NCBI GenBank assembly: GCA_002695005.1 | Contig: NZNT01000026.1 | Span: 62,001-126,000, forward strand | Source of the DNA: Maritimibacter sp. | GTDB taxonomy: Bacteria > Pseudomonadota > Alphaproteobacteria > Rhodobacterales > Rhodobacteraceae | Length of the DNA stretch: 64,000 nt | Reading direction: 5' to 3' | Part shown: positions 50,984-60,523 of the stretch, piece after piece | Layout of the letters: each line of letters begins with the position of its first letter | How positions within the stretch are numbered: the first letter of the stretch is position 1 | Translations under genes and position numbers: made by a program | Notes under the pieces: generated by a model | Database searches by the model: none | Seen by the model: the letters and a program-made list of their open reading frames with translations, nothing else | Told to the model about the DNA's origin: nothing

Positions 50984-52113
50984 ATATGCACGCCCCTGCC
51001 CCCAAGCACACCGCCGATGCGACCACCGCCGAGGAAAGCCTCGCCATCCAGGAGGCGCAGTCGAAGCTCGACGACCAGTCCGCCACCGACGTCGCGATGC
51101 AGAACACGCTGCTCACCCCGCGTTTCTACACCACCGATTTCGACGAGATGGATGCGATCAACGTGGAACCGGTCCGCGCGGACTGGGACGAGTTGATCGC
51201 CGAGATGGTCAGCGATCCCAACAAGGGCCATTTCCGCAAGAACGAGGACTGGGACCACGTCGACTGGGACAATATGGAGCCCGGCCTGCGCAAGGAGTTC
51301 ATCGACTTCCTGATCTCTTCCTGCACGGCCGAGTTCTCGGGCTGCGTGCTCTACAAGGAAATGAAGCGTCGCGGCGCGAACCCAGACATTACACAGTTGT
51401 TCCAGCTCATGGCCCGCGACGAAGCGCGCCATGCCGGCTTCATCAACGACGCGCTGCGCGAGGCTGGCGTCGCCGTGAACCTCGGTTTCCTGACGAAAGC
51501 CAAGAAATACACCTACTTCCGGCCCCAGTTCATCTACTACGCGACGTACCTGTCCGAGAAGATCGGCTACGCCCGATACATCACGATCTTCCGCCATCTC
51601 GAAGCACACCCGGAGCAGCGCTTCCACCCGATCTTCAAGTGGTTTCAGGAGTGGTGCAACGACGAGTTCCGCCATGGCGAGGCTTTCGCGCTGCTGATGA
51701 AGACCGATCCGAAGCTGACGCGTGGCGTCAACGTGCTGTGGATCAAGTTCTTTCTCACCGCGGTCTTCTCGACCATGTATGTCCGCGACCACCAGCGCCC
51801 AGCCTTTCATGAGGCCCTTGGCGTGGATACGGACTGGTATGGTCAGGAGGTGTTCCGCAAGACCTCGGAAATCTCCAAGCAGGTATTCCCCATTACGCTG
51901 GACATCGACAACCCGCGCTGGATGTCGGGGCTGAAGCGGCTGCAAAAGGCGAACGCCGATCTCGCCGCGTGCCAGGGCGATACCGGACCGGGGGCCCTCC
52001 TTCGCAAGACATCGGCACGGATGCGCGCGGCCGCGGCCTTTGCCGGTCTATATTTCATACCCGCGAGAAAGCACGATGTGCCTTCGACGACGCGGCTGGA
52101 GCCGGCCTATTGA
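50980..52113 (+). CDS. acsF: Aerobic Mg-protoporphyrin IX monomethyl ester cyclase
   Basis: 377 residues. Diiron carboxylate ligands are visible as E118 (CTAEFSG), E148-A-R-H151 and E229-F-R-H232, the E...ExxH pattern of the AcsF family. It forms ring E using O2, marking an aerobic pathway; no oxygen-independent bchE is in the window. The last 40 or so residues are a basic extension. Overlaps the upstream small gene by ATGA. Confidence 0.96.
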   Translation: MNMHAPAPKHTADATTAEESLAIQEAQSKLDDQSATDVAMQNTLLTPRFYTTDFDEMDAINVEPVRADWDELIAEMVSDPNKGHFRKNEDWDHVDWDNMEPGLRKEFIDFLISSCTAEFSGCVLYKEMKRRGANPDITQLFQLMARDEARHAGFINDALREAGVAVNLGFLTKAKKYTYFRPQFIYYATYLSEKIGYARYITIFRHLEAHPEQRFHPIFKWFQEWCNDEFRHGEAFALLMKTDPKLTRGVNVLWIKFFLTAVFSTMYVRDHQRPAFHEALGVDTDWYGQEVFRKTSEISKQVFPITLDIDNPRWMSGLKRLQKANADLAACQGDTGPGALLRKTSARMRAAAAFAGLYFIPARKHDVPSTTRLEPAY

Positions 52114-52159
52114 AACAGGCCTGCGCGCATATCCGGCTGCCACGCCACGGAGGGGTGAC

Positions 52160-52969
52160 ATGACGTCTCCGTGGATCGCAGCCCTTGCCGCGCTTTTCCT
52201 GTGGTGGTTTTCCACAGGCGCGATCATGGTCGCAGCGCGGCGCGCTGACCAGTCGGGGCGCCATCCCTTGCGTATCACGCTCTTGTCCCTGCCGCTGCTG
52301 ATCCTCGGGCTCTTGGCGTTCCACTTCACGCGCGACAGCGCGACGGCGGGTGCCATTTACGGCAGTTTCCTTTCGGTTCTGGCGATCTGGGGTTGGGTCG
52401 AGCTGGCCTTTCTCACCGGGGTCATCACGGGCCCGAACCCGCACCCCTGCCCCAAGGGCCTGCCGGAGTGGGAACGGTTCATTCGCGCTTGGGGAACCAT
52501 CGCCTATCACGAAATGCTGCTTGCGGCCCTGCTGGTGCTGATCTGGCTCCACGGCGCAGGCGCAGTGAACGAAGTCGGTCTGTGGACCTTCGCGACGCTC
52601 TACCTCGCGCGGGTTTCGGCCAAGCTGAACCTCTATTTCGGCGTGCCCCGGATCAATACCGAGTTCCTGCCGAAGGCGCTTGGCCACCTGGCCAGCCATT
52701 TCCGCCTCGCCCGGCTCAACTGGATCTTCCCGATCTCGGTGACCGGGCTGACGGCCGCAACGGCCTGGTGGCTTTACGAGATGACCGGGGCCGTGTCCCC
52801 GACCGAGACGACGGGGATCGCACTCGTCGCGACTTTGACCGCGTTGGCACTGCTGGAGCACTGGCTCATGGTGCTTCCCCTGCCTGACGCGAAACTCTGG
52901 CGCTGGATGCTTCCCGCGCCCAAGCAGACAGGCCATACGGCCGGACCGGAGGGACCCAATGGACTTTGA
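52160..52969 (+). CDS. puhE: Photosynthetic complex assembly protein PuhE
   Basis: 269 residues from the ATG at 52160, after GGAGGGG; the longer open frame begins within acsF. Polytopic with about seven hydrophobic segments and the family blocks [21 protein letters not shown] and [22 protein letters not shown]. PuhE is thought to act in RC/BChl complex assembly. Overlaps hemA by 11 bases. Confidence 0.9.
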   Translation: MTSPWIAALAALFLWWFSTGAIMVAARRADQSGRHPLRITLLSLPLLILGLLAFHFTRDSATAGAIYGSFLSVLAIWGWVELAFLTGVITGPNPHPCPKGLPEWERFIRAWGTIAYHEMLLAALLVLIWLHGAGAVNEVGLWTFATLYLARVSAKLNLYFGVPRINTEFLPKALGHLASHFRLARLNWIFPISVTGLTAATAWWLYEMTGAVSPTETTGIALVATLTALALLEHWLMVLPLPDAKLWRWMLPAPKQTGHTAGPEGPNGL

Positions 52970-54173
52970 CGCGATGTTCACCAGGCAGATCGACACGCTG
53001 AAGGAGGAGGGCAACTACCGCGTCTTCGCCGAGCTCGAGCGGACCTGCGGCGCATTTCCCAAGGCGCGCAGTCATGACGAAGAGGGTCCGGACGAAGTCA
53101 CCGTCTGGTGTTCCAACGACTACCTCGGCATGGGCCAGCATCCCGCGGTGCGCCAGGCGATGAAGGATGCCATCGACAAGTGCGGCACCGGCGCCGGGGG
53201 GACACGCAACATCTCGGGTACGAACCACACCCATGTGCAGCTCGAAGCCGAGCTTGCAGACCTTCATGGCAAGGAGTCGGCGCTTCTCTTCACCTCCGGC
53301 TACGTTTCGAACTGGGCGGCGCTCTCGACGCTGGGCAGCCGGTTGCCGGACGCGATCATCCTGTCGGACTCGCTCAACCACGCCAGCATGATCGAGGGGA
53401 TGCGCCATTCGCGCGCCCGCAAGGTCATCTGGAAGCATAACGATCCCGAGGATCTCGACCGCAAGCTCGCGTCCTTGCCCGCCAACGCCCCCCGGATCGT
53501 GGCGTTTGAGTCCGTCTATTCGATGGACGGTGACATCTGCCCCATGAAGGAAATCGTCGAAGTGGCCGAGAAGCACGGCGCGATGACCTATCTGGATGAG
53601 GTGCATGCGGTCGGCCTCTACGGCCCGCGCGGCGGAGGCATTTCCGAACGCGAGGGGCTGGCGGACCGAATCACGCTGATCGAAGGCACACTTGGCAAGG
53701 CCTATGGGTGCATGGGCGGCTACATCACCGGCTCCGCCGCGTTGTGTGACTTCATCCGAAGCTTTGCCTCCGGGTTCATCTTCACGACAGCCCTGCCCCC
53801 CGCCGTCGCGGCCGCGGCGAAAACCTCGATCGCGCATCTCAAGACGAGCAGCGCAGAGAGGCAGAACCAGCGCCGACAAGTGGCCCGGTTGCGAGCAGCG
53901 CTCACCGCGCGGGGCATCCCGCATCTGGACAACCCGAGCCACATCATTCCCGTGATGATCAAGGATCCGGTAAAGTGCCGGATGCTGGCTGACATCCTGA
54001 TGCGCGACTGGGGTATCTATGTGCAGCCGATCAACTATCCGACGGTCCCGAAAGGCACCGAGCGGCTGCGTTTCACGCCCTCTCCGCTTCATTCCGACGC
54101 CGACATCGACCACCTCGTCGAGGCGCTGACCGTGCTGTGGAGGCAATGCGCCCTGGCTCACGCAGTGGCCTGA
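52959..54173 (+). CDS. hemA: 5-aminolevulinate synthase
   Basis: 404 residues of the ALAS type (Shemin pathway, glycine plus succinyl-CoA). Visible marks are [19 protein letters not shown], the [10 protein letters not shown] Asp-His block and the PLP-binding Lys in [12 protein letters not shown]. Start ATG overlaps puhE. Placed inside the photosynthesis operon, so 5-aminolevulinate supply rises together with bacteriochlorophyll enzymes; a second ALAS gene may exist elsewhere. Confidence 0.95.
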   Translation: MDFDAMFTRQIDTLKEEGNYRVFAELERTCGAFPKARSHDEEGPDEVTVWCSNDYLGMGQHPAVRQAMKDAIDKCGTGAGGTRNISGTNHTHVQLEAELADLHGKESALLFTSGYVSNWAALSTLGSRLPDAIILSDSLNHASMIEGMRHSRARKVIWKHNDPEDLDRKLASLPANAPRIVAFESVYSMDGDICPMKEIVEVAEKHGAMTYLDEVHAVGLYGPRGGGISEREGLADRITLIEGTLGKAYGCMGGYITGSAALCDFIRSFASGFIFTTALPPAVAAAAKTSIAHLKTSSAERQNQRRQVARLRAALTARGIPHLDNPSHIIPVMIKDPVKCRMLADILMRDWGIYVQPINYPTVPKGTERLRFTPSPLHSDADIDHLVEALTVLWRQCALAHAVA

Positions 54174-54247
54174 GCGCGACGCAAACTGAACCGCGCGGGA
54201 ACGCCGAACGTAACATACATTCAAGAATCAAATTAAGGGAGGTTCTC

Positions 54248-54685
54248 ATGAAAACCCTGTACGCCGGTCTCGCCGGCGCCTTGCTTATCGCGCCTGCTGC
54301 ATTCGCGCAGGACGCAGGTGACCCCGCCGCCGGTGAGGATGACTTCCGCCAGTGCCGTTCGTGCCACTCGATCCAGACGGATGAGGGCGACGACATCGTC
54401 AAGGGCGGCCGCACCGGGCCGAACCTTTACGGCATCGTCGGTCGTCAGGCCGGGACATTCGAGGATTTCAGCTATTCCGACGCCATGGTCGCCGCGGGCG
54501 AGCAAGGGCTGGAATGGAACGTCGACGACTTCACAGTCTACGTTCAGGATCCGACGGCGTTCCTGCGCGACTACACCGGCGACGACTCCGCGCGTGGCAA
54601 GATGACGTTCAAGCTGCGCCAGGCCGAAAAGGCCGCCGATCTCTGGGCTTATCTCGAGTCCGTCGGCCCCGACGCGGAAAGCTGA
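54248..54685 (+). CDS. cycA: Cytochrome c2
   Basis: 145 residues: signal peptide cleaved after AAFA (mature from about Q21), haem site CRSCH at 36-40, axial Met119 in GKMTFKL, and TGPNLYGIVGR, as in Rhodobacter cytochrome c2. A periplasmic carrier between cytochrome bc1 and the reaction centre; here it would donate to the PufC tetrahaem or directly. SD AAGGGAGG. I start at 54248; the frame is open to 54137 inside hemA. Last gene of the operon. Confidence 0.95.
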   Translation: MKTLYAGLAGALLIAPAAFAQDAGDPAAGEDDFRQCRSCHSIQTDEGDDIVKGGRTGPNLYGIVGRQAGTFEDFSYSDAMVAAGEQGLEWNVDDFTVYVQDPTAFLRDYTGDDSARGKMTFKLRQAEKAADLWAYLESVGPDAES

Positions 54686-54699
54686 TCCGACAAGTGCTT

Positions 54700-54722
54700 C
54701 CGGACCGGGCGACCCGGTCCGG
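54700..54722. terminator. Bidirectional hairpin between cycA and dxs
   Basis: CCGGACCGGG, loop CGA, CCCGGTCCGG: a perfect 10-bp stem 14 bases after the cycA stop and 11 bases beyond the convergent dxs stop. Only weak T tracts flank it. Confidence 0.8.
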
Positions 54723-54733
54723 CGCTCCGTCTT

Positions 54734-56662
54734 CTAGCTCACCACAGACAGCGACCGGTCCAGCGACCGCGGGCTAAACGCTTGCCGCGCCGTTGCGGCG
54801 ATGTCCGCGGCCGTCATCCCCGCATCCTCGTACATCTGAGCAGGGCTTGCCTGCTGAATGAAGCGGTCAGGGAGGCAAACGTTGCGGATCGCAATGCCAC
54901 GGTCGAAGCCGCCCGTGCGCGCAAGGTGGTGCATGACGAGCGAGCTGAATCCGCCTTCGGCCCCCTGCTCAACGGTTATGAGTACCCTGTGCCGCCGCGC
55001 CAGCGCCGAAACCAAGTTGGTGTCCAGCGGCTTGGCAAAACGGGCATCGGCGAGCGTGACCGACATGCCTTCGGCCTCGAGCAATGCGACCGCCGCGCGA
55101 CATTCCGTCAGATGCGCTCCGAAGGACAGTATTGCTATGTCCTCGCCCTCCTGGAGGATGCGCCCGCGCCCGATGTCGAGCGGTTCGCCCCGATCAGGAA
55201 GCGCAACACCTGTTCCCGCTCCGCGCGGATAGCGGAACGCGATAGGTCCGGCATCATGGGCGGCCGCCGTGGCGACCATGTGAACCAGTTCCGCCTCGTC
55301 CGCGGCAGCCATGACAGTGAAGCCGGGCAGGCAGGCGAGGTACGCGACATCGTAAGCGCCCGCATGGGTGACGCCGTCGGCCCCGACGAGTCCCGCACGG
55401 TCGATTGCAAAACGCACCGGCAGCCCCTGGATCGCGACATCATGCACGATCTGGTCGTAGCCCCTTTGCAGGAACGTCGAATAGATCGCGCAGAACGGTT
55501 TGAGCCCGCTGGCCGCCATCCCGGCTGCGAAGGTCACCGCGTGTTGTTCGGCGATCCCGACGTCGAAGACCCGCTTGGGGAACCGCTCGGCCATCTTGGT
55601 AAGCCCGGTGCCGTCTGGCATCGCCGCCGTGATCGCGACAATACCTGGGTCACGCGCAGCCGCATCCGTGAGGGCCGTGCCAAAGACCGAGGTATAGCTC
55701 GGCGCGCCGCCCGAAGATTTTTTCTGCGTTCCCGTGTCGACGTCGAAGGTGGAAACGCCGTGATACTTGTCCGCGCTCGTCTCGGCCGGGGTGTAGCCCT
55801 TGCCCTTCACGGTGCAACAATGGATGAGCACGGGCCGCTTGGCGCGCGTGCGCGCGGCGCGCAGGACCGGCAGGAGTTGTGTCATGTCGTGGCCGTCGAT
55901 CGGACCGACGTAGTCGAAGCCCAATTCCTCGAACAACGTGCCCGCACCCGGCAGGCCGGTGACGAGCTGGCGCGCACGGCGCATGCCTTCGCGCATCGGT
56001 TGCGGCATGGCGTCTTCGAGCCCGCTCGCCATCGAGCGCATACCCGCCAGCGGGTCCTGCGCCCACAGTCGGCTGAGATAGGCAGACATCGCGCCGACGG
56101 GCGGCGCGATGGACATTTCGTTGTCGTTCAGGATCACGAACAGGCGGCGACCTTCGGCTCCCGCATTGTTCAGCGCCTCGTAGGCCATGCCCGCGCTGAT
56201 CGCTCCGTCCCCGATGACGGCGATGGAATCGCCCACCGGCTGGCCCATGTCTCTGCCAACGGCAAAGCCCAGCGCCGCGCTGATCGAGGTGGAGGAATGG
56301 GCGGCACCGAACGGGTCGAATGGACTCTCGGCCCGCTTGGTGAAGCCGGACAGCCCGTCCTGCTTGCGCAGTGTGCGGATGCGGTCGCGGCGACCCGTCA
56401 GGATCTTGTGCGGATAGCATTGGTGGCCCACGTCCCAGATAAGCTTGTCCATCGGCGTGTTGAACACGGCATGGATCGCGACGGTCAATTCGACAACTCC
56501 GAGCGACGAGCCCAGGTGCCCGCCAGTCTCAGACACGACCGAGATAAGCTCGGCCCGCAATTCGTCGGCCAGTTGGCCCAGTTCGGTGTCGGACAACCCG
56601 CGCAGATCGGCAGGGCCGGCGACGCGGTCGAGGCGTGGGGTCTGTGGGTTGGCATGGGTCAT
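54734..56662 (-). CDS. dxs: 1-deoxy-D-xylulose-5-phosphate synthase
   Basis: 642 residues. The TPP-binding motif [18 protein letters not shown] is followed by [12 protein letters not shown], and the C-terminal transketolase half includes [13 protein letters not shown] and [12 protein letters not shown]. It makes the first intermediate of the MEP isoprenoid route, feeding phytyl and carotenoid synthesis. Its place just behind the puf operon is typical of Rhodobacterales. A terminator-like hairpin separates it from pufM/C, so it may have its own promoter in the 98-base gap. Confidence 0.95.
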   Translation of the reverse strand: MTHANPQTPRLDRVAGPADLRGLSDTELGQLADELRAELISVVSETGGHLGSSLGVVELTVAIHAVFNTPMDKLIWDVGHQCYPHKILTGRRDRIRTLRKQDGLSGFTKRAESPFDPFGAAHSSTSISAALGFAVGRDMGQPVGDSIAVIGDGAISAGMAYEALNNAGAEGRRLFVILNDNEMSIAPPVGAMSAYLSRLWAQDPLAGMRSMASGLEDAMPQPMREGMRRARQLVTGLPGAGTLFEELGFDYVGPIDGHDMTQLLPVLRAARTRAKRPVLIHCCTVKGKGYTPAETSADKYHGVSTFDVDTGTQKKSSGGAPSYTSVFGTALTDAAARDPGIVAITAAMPDGTGLTKMAERFPKRVFDVGIAEQHAVTFAAGMAASGLKPFCAIYSTFLQRGYDQIVHDVAIQGLPVRFAIDRAGLVGADGVTHAGAYDVAYLACLPGFTVMAAADEAELVHMVATAAAHDAGPIAFRYPRGAGTGVALPDRGEPLDIGRGRILQEGEDIAILSFGAHLTECRAAVALLEAEGMSVTLADARFAKPLDTNLVSALARRHRVLITVEQGAEGGFSSLVMHHLARTGGFDRGIAIRNVCLPDRFIQQASPAQMYEDAGMTAADIAATARQAFSPRSLDRSLSVVS

Positions 56663-56731
56663 CGCGGCCTCCTCAGGTTCGAGTGTCGGGCGTCGCCGAC
56701 GTCGGTCCGGCGCGGGCGGCGCGATGGTGTC

Positions 56732-56754
56732 GGGCGGCCCTGTGCGGGCCGCCC
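56732..56754 (-). terminator. Hairpin at the 3' end of the puf operon
   Basis: GGGCGGCCC, loop TGTGC, GGGCCGCCC: a perfect 9-bp stem 6 bases after the pufM/C stop, in the gap before dxs. No poly-U follows, so partial termination or mRNA stabilisation is possible. Confidence 0.75.
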
Positions 56755-56760
56755 GTTATG

Positions 56761-58869
56761 TCAGTCGGCGGCGGTGTAGTCCGGCGCGCCGCTCGCTGCG
56801 AGTTCCGGCCAGTCGCCGATCACATTGGCGCCGCGCAGCGGCTGCTGCTGGCCCTTGTGGCATGTGGCGCAGGCGGCCTTGGGGGCATCGCCGTGGTCGC
56901 CAAGGCGTTCCTCCGGCAACAAGTCCTTGAGCGGGAGGAGGTATTCCTCGTTCAGCTCCTGCACCATCGCGATCCCAAGGCTGGCCGTGTTCCACTGGGG
57001 CGTCACCTGCACCCCATCGTAGAAGGCGCGCGTGTTGTGACACAGCGTGCAGTTCACACCCAGAGAGTTCGCAATGTAGTTCATGAAGGCGTAGGTCCGC
57101 TCGGCATTCTGGATGGCAGGATAGCCGTCCTGACCCGGAACGCCTGCGACACGGGACTCGAGGTCATGAACCGCGATCGTCTCGTAGTTCAGGAGGTAAG
57201 CTTCGAGCGCGTCTGAAGGTAACGACGTGTATGTGCTCAGAGGCGTCACGGCATTCTGATTGGCTGACCAGCCGCTCGCGGCCATCACGGTTGGCGTTTC
57301 GAGGAACCAGATGTCGCTCGGCACGTTCTCGCCCCGGTGGCATGTGTAGCAGGTGACGCCCACCTCCTTGTTGGCGTTGACGTGGATGTCCCAGTTTTCA
57401 TTGATATTCTGGGTCATCTCGAGCATCCGGCGCGACACCACCTTGGTGTAGAGGTCGTCGTTGCCGTAGTCTTCAAGATCAACGTCGCCATGGCAGTAGG
57501 CGCACCCCTGCTCCGGGGCGACCCAGCGGGTCATGGCGGCCATCACGCGGTTGAAGTTGTCCTCGGTGAGATCGCCCAGCACCTCTACATTGTCATAGAT
57601 ATCACGGGCCAGGTCCTCCCCCCCTTCCGGAACGAAAGGCGGATCTTCGAAAAGGTCCGCAGCGCCCGGGTCGGGCGTGGCGAGGGTGCTTTCGAACTTC
57701 ACCACCGCCATGCCGGTGCCACGCGGACCGGTCTGGAGGCCGTCAGTCTTGAACGGCTGACCCAGGACCACCAGGGCCGTCGCGGCGATGACGAAGACAC
57801 CGACCGCGCCGAAGATGAAAACCGGCCTCTCGACGTCGATCGGGTTTTCACGGTTCCACTTTGAATACCAGTCAAACATGACTCCCTCCCCCTGCCCGTT
57901 GAAGGCTTCGTAGGAGCCGTAGGCGTCGTAGCCGTAAGATCCGTCGTAAGCCGGGGCGAAGTTGTGTTCCTGCGCCCAGATGAACCAGTTGTCGACGACC
58001 GTGCCGGTGAGCAGGATACCGATCCCGCCGGTGATCGGCGTGAGGACCGCGAACCACCACGCCCAGCGGTGGATGCCCTCCATCGTCGCATTGAACCCCA
58101 TCGTCCAGCGCCAGAAGAGGGCGGCGCGTTCGGTGGCGGTGCCCCGGTCGACGATCTGCTCGAGTTCCCGGTCGCCGCCGAAGCGGCTGACGGCAAGGAT
58201 CGTGGCGCCGTGCATCGCGAAGAGCAGGCAGGAGCCGTACAGGAACACGATCGAGAGACCGTGGAACGGGTTGTAGTAGAGGTTACCGTAGCGAATGCTG
58301 AAGGCCGTGGTCCAGTCGAGGTGTGGGAAGATGCCGTAGGGCACCGCCTCGGACCAGGAGCCCATCAGGATCGGCCGGAACAGGCCAAGCACGAGAAAGA
58401 GCCAGATGGCGGCGCCAAAGGCCCAGAAAACGTGTTTGCCCATCTTGTGGTCCTGCGCGAGCAGGTAGGTTCTCGCCCACCAGCTCATCACGCTGACCAG
58501 AAGCAGGAACGAGGCGATGATGTACCACCCACCCTCTTGCAGTGGCGGAATGGAAAGCCCCCATTCCGGGCCCGGCGGTTCGAGCGCGAGCCAGAAGCCC
58601 TGGCGCAGGAACTCGGTGATCGACCAGTCGACCTGAGCCAGCATGTTGATCCCGATGATGTTCATGCAGAGCACGAATGTCGCCGCCGAGACCATGCCGG
58701 TCCATCCGAGGTAGATCGGCCCGATCTGCGCGTTCCCGAACCAGCCGATCAGGCGGCTGAAGCCGGGTTTGCCCAGCCGCTCGGCGGCCATGTTGTTTTC
58801 GTTGTCCATGCCCATTTCCGGGGCGCCCTGGACCTGGACCTGCGTGAATATGTTTTGATATTCGGCCAT
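56761..58869 (-). CDS. pufMC: Fused reaction-centre M subunit and tetrahaem cytochrome subunit (PufM-PufC in one frame)
   Basis: 702 codons without a stop. Residues 1-329 are PufM: five membrane helices and the conserved ligands H183 (accessory BChl), H203 (special pair), H220, E235 and H267 (iron). Residues 331-702 are PufC: a membrane helix at about 349-370, QTGPRGTGM, then four haem motifs, CAYCH 456-460, CYTCH 507-511, CTLCH 607-611 and CATCH 667-671. The methionines at 443/446, 482/485 and 596 are candidate axial ligands. The linker (about 308-330) is rich in Tyr and Gly. Normally these are two genes. A strong SD and ATG at 57877 remain at the pufC position, so PufC may also be made alone. 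Loss of one base in the G5 run 57888-57892 could explain the fusion. Confidence 0.9.
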   Translation of the reverse strand: MAEYQNIFTQVQVQGAPEMGMDNENNMAAERLGKPGFSRLIGWFGNAQIGPIYLGWTGMVSAATFVLCMNIIGINMLAQVDWSITEFLRQGFWLALEPPGPEWGLSIPPLQEGGWYIIASFLLLVSVMSWWARTYLLAQDHKMGKHVFWAFGAAIWLFLVLGLFRPILMGSWSEAVPYGIFPHLDWTTAFSIRYGNLYYNPFHGLSIVFLYGSCLLFAMHGATILAVSRFGGDRELEQIVDRGTATERAALFWRWTMGFNATMEGIHRWAWWFAVLTPITGGIGILLTGTVVDNWFIWAQEHNFAPAYDGSYGYDAYGSYEAFNGQGEGVMFDWYSKWNRENPIDVERPVFIFGAVGVFVIAATALVVLGQPFKTDGLQTGPRGTGMAVVKFESTLATPDPGAADLFEDPPFVPEGGEDLARDIYDNVEVLGDLTEDNFNRVMAAMTRWVAPEQGCAYCHGDVDLEDYGNDDLYTKVVSRRMLEMTQNINENWDIHVNANKEVGVTCYTCHRGENVPSDIWFLETPTVMAASGWSANQNAVTPLSTYTSLPSDALEAYLLNYETIAVHDLESRVAGVPGQDGYPAIQNAERTYAFMNYIANSLGVNCTLCHNTRAFYDGVQVTPQWNTASLGIAMVQELNEEYLLPLKDLLPEERLGDHGDAPKAACATCHKGQQQPLRGANVIGDWPELAASGAPDYTAAD
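57877..57892 (-). promoter_or_regulatory. pufC: Internal ribosome-binding site and ATG for free PufC
   Basis: On the minus strand GGGGGAGGGAG is followed after two bases by ATG (57877-57879), beginning the [10 protein letters not shown]-terminus that PufC normally has. The site is stronger than most in the cluster, so independent initiation of a 372-residue PufC inside the fused frame is likely. Confidence 0.7.
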
Positions 58870-58883
58870 TGTTCAGTCCCCCT

Positions 58884-59708
58884 TCACGGCCACAGCGGCA
58901 GTTCGAGCCACCAGTTCCACCACTCCGGCCAGCCCTTGGTCCAGACGGGGCCCGAGATGATGATGCACACGGCAGAGAAGAACACCGCGTTGATGGCGAG
59001 CAGGAAGCCCAGCCGGTGAATGCCCAGCGTTCCGATCGAGTACCCGATGAAATCGCGGAAGAACGTGTCCTCGTGATCGGGCGTCTTCATCTCTTCGCCC
59101 TTTTCGGGGTTCGCAGCCGACAGGATCAGGCCGCCGTGGAGCGCCAGGGCGAAGCAGGTCGCGAAGAACAGCGACACCGCGAGCATATGCGCCGGGTTAT
59201 AGTGGAAATGCAGGTAGGCGTAGCCGGTGTTGGACACCCAGTCGAGGTGACTGAAAATCCCGTATGGGAAGGCATAGCCCCAGGCGCCCATGAGAAGCGG
59301 GCGGAAGATCACGAGCGTGACATAGGCGAGGATCGCAAAGCCGAAGGCGAAGGGCACATGGTATCCGATCCCCAGTTTTCGGCAGATCTCGACCTCTCTG
59401 AGCGCCCAACTTATGAAAGCGCCTGTCGCGCAGATCGTGATGATCTGCCACAGGCCGCCCTCCATGAGAGGCGCGGCGCCCAGACCATATGACAGGTCCG
59501 GCGGCGCGATGTTGATGAGCCAGGGGTTCCAGGTCCCCTGATGAGCGGCGCCCCAGAAGATCAGGATCGTGCCAAGGGCCGCGAAGAAGATCGTGGTGAC
59601 TCCGAAGAAGCCGACATAGAAGGGTCCGACCCAGAAATCGAAGAGATCGCCGCCTACCAGCGTCCCTCCGCGGACCCGGTATTTTCGTTCGAAACTGAGT
59701 AGCGCCAT
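58884..59708 (-). CDS. pufL: Photosynthetic reaction centre L subunit
   Basis: 274 residues with five membrane helices. Conserved residues, each one above Rhodobacter numbering: H154 (accessory BChl), H174 (special pair), H191, E213 and D214 (QB proton route), S224 and H231 (iron). Begins [17 protein letters not shown], the usual start. It forms the core heterodimer with PufM and binds QB. Fourteen bases separate it from the pufM/C start. Confidence 0.96.
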   Translation of the reverse strand: MALLSFERKYRVRGGTLVGGDLFDFWVGPFYVGFFGVTTIFFAALGTILIFWGAAHQGTWNPWLINIAPPDLSYGLGAAPLMEGGLWQIITICATGAFISWALREVEICRKLGIGYHVPFAFGFAILAYVTLVIFRPLLMGAWGYAFPYGIFSHLDWVSNTGYAYLHFHYNPAHMLAVSLFFATCFALALHGGLILSAANPEKGEEMKTPDHEDTFFRDFIGYSIGTLGIHRLGFLLAINAVFFSAVCIIISGPVWTKGWPEWWNWWLELPLWP

Positions 59709-59780
59709 GGATCACCTCCCGTCCGGCCTGCCGACGGACTTAGGCGTCCGCGCAGCCGGAATGAAACCGAATTGGTCGCC

Positions 59781-59802
59781 GCGGGCGGGCGAACCCGCCC
59801 GC
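59781..59802 (-). ncRNA. pufA-pufL intercistronic mRNA hairpin
   Basis: In the minus-strand transcript GCGGGCGGG, loop UUCG, CCCGCCCGC: a perfect 9-bp GC stem with a UUCG loop, 28 bases after the pufA stop. Such a hairpin is known in Rhodobacter to protect the pufBA segment from 3'-5' decay, giving more LH1 than reaction-centre message. Confidence 0.8.
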
Positions 59803-59829
59803 AGCCGTATCAGAGCAGTTGGCTCGCGT

Positions 59830-59997
59830 TCATTCCGCAGCCATCGAGCGCGCTTCCGCGGCATTCTCGAACCAGTTCACGCCGTTCGACAGAACCACCA
59901 GGTGGATCATGACGGCCAACAGGAAGAGAAAGACCCCTTGCGCGACGAAGACTCGACGCGGATCGAAAATGAGCCAGATCTTATAGAAGTTGGACAT
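59830..59997 (-). CDS. pufA: LH1 antenna alpha polypeptide
   Basis: 55 residues: [20 protein letters not shown] at the start, one membrane helix (about 16-37), the BChl-binding His32 in IHLVVLS, and Trp42 after it. Start ATG at 59995-59997, behind AGGAGGA. It lies 12 bases after pufB. Two pigment molecules per alpha/beta pair build the LH1 ring around the reaction centre. Confidence 0.95.
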   Translation of the reverse strand: MSNFYKIWLIFDPRRVFVAQGVFLFLLAVMIHLVVLSNGVNWFENAAEARSMAAE

Positions 59998-60009
59998 AGT
60001 CGATCCTCC

Positions 60010-60159
60010 TCAGAACCAGGGGGCCCAAATGTACGTCGCGATGTGCGCGAGTATTGCAATCGCCGTGAACAGCCAGAGGCCGCTCATGTAGACAGAATGC
60101 AGCTCTTGGGCCTGCTCGTCAGTGAGACCTGTGAAGGACAGGTCGTTCTTATCAGCCAT
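60010..60159 (-). CDS. pufB: LH1 antenna beta polypeptide
   Basis: 49 residues: [20 protein letters not shown] then a membrane helix with the BChl-binding His39 ([14 protein letters not shown]). His21 is also conserved. Start ATG at 60157-60159, preceded by GGAGGA. First antenna gene of the puf segment, partner of pufA. Confidence 0.95.
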   Translation of the reverse strand: MADKNDLSFTGLTDEQAQELHSVYMSGLWLFTAIAILAHIATYIWAPWF

Positions 60160-60177
60160 GAACTTTCCTCCGGAACG

Positions 60178-60243
60178 TTATGCTGACGCCGCGTTCCCCG
60201 CGGCCGGGTCCATCGGCTCCGCCAGAGCGGGGCTTCCGGGCAC
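60178..60243 (-). CDS. Possible pufK-like leader ORF before pufB
   Basis: A short frame ends TAA at 60178-60180, 18 bases before the pufB ATG. From ATG 60213 (behind GGCGGAG) it has 11 codons; from GTG 60243 it has 21. Rhodobacter sphaeroides has a 20-codon pufK at this place that modulates pufB translation. Sequence similarity cannot be judged, and the GC-rich context makes chance likely. The rest of the 136-base pufQ-pufB gap shows nothing clear. Confidence 0.25.
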   Translation of the reverse strand: MPGSPALAEPMDPAAGNAASA

Positions 60244-60295
60244 CACCCACCCATTCAGGCAGGTAGAACGGATCTCGACATCCGGGCCTTGCGGC

Positions 60296-60520
60296 TCAGA
60301 CCGAGAAAATCATGGGCGTGATCCGGTCGGCATCCGACCAGGCCCGCGCGAGCGGTCCCAGATGGTTGAGCGACCTGAGCCGGATCACGTCGCGCACCCA
60401 GGCCAGCCAGGCCATCGGGATCGCGAGACAGAAGATGAGCGTGAAGTAGATGATGAACTCCGGGCTTCGGCGGCTGTGCGCGCGACGCCTCGGGGGCGGG
60501 TTGGAAGAAAAGACCGTCAT
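60296..60520 (-). CDS. pufQ: PufQ, bacteriochlorophyll-related assembly protein
   Basis: 74 residues with basic N-terminus, RSPEFIIYFTLIFCLAIPMAW membrane helix (about 19-39), and the end LARAWSDADRITPMIF, like Rhodobacter PufQ. It influences bacteriochlorophyll supply to complexes. Starts 3 bases after the bchZ stop, as in the bchCXYZ-puf superoperon. Confidence 0.92.
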   Translation of the reverse strand: MTVFSSNPPPRRRAHSRRSPEFIIYFTLIFCLAIPMAWLAWVRDVIRLRSLNHLGPLARAWSDADRITPMIFSV

Positions 60521-60523
60521 GGA

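Noticed and set aside
56663-56760. Possible pufX behind pufM
   Set aside because: The gap holds only the hairpin; pufC takes the place of pufX in this lineage and no pufX-like frame exists.
54782-56779. 665-codon antisense frame over dxs
   Set aside because: dxs is complete and full of family motifs; the antisense frame is low quality.
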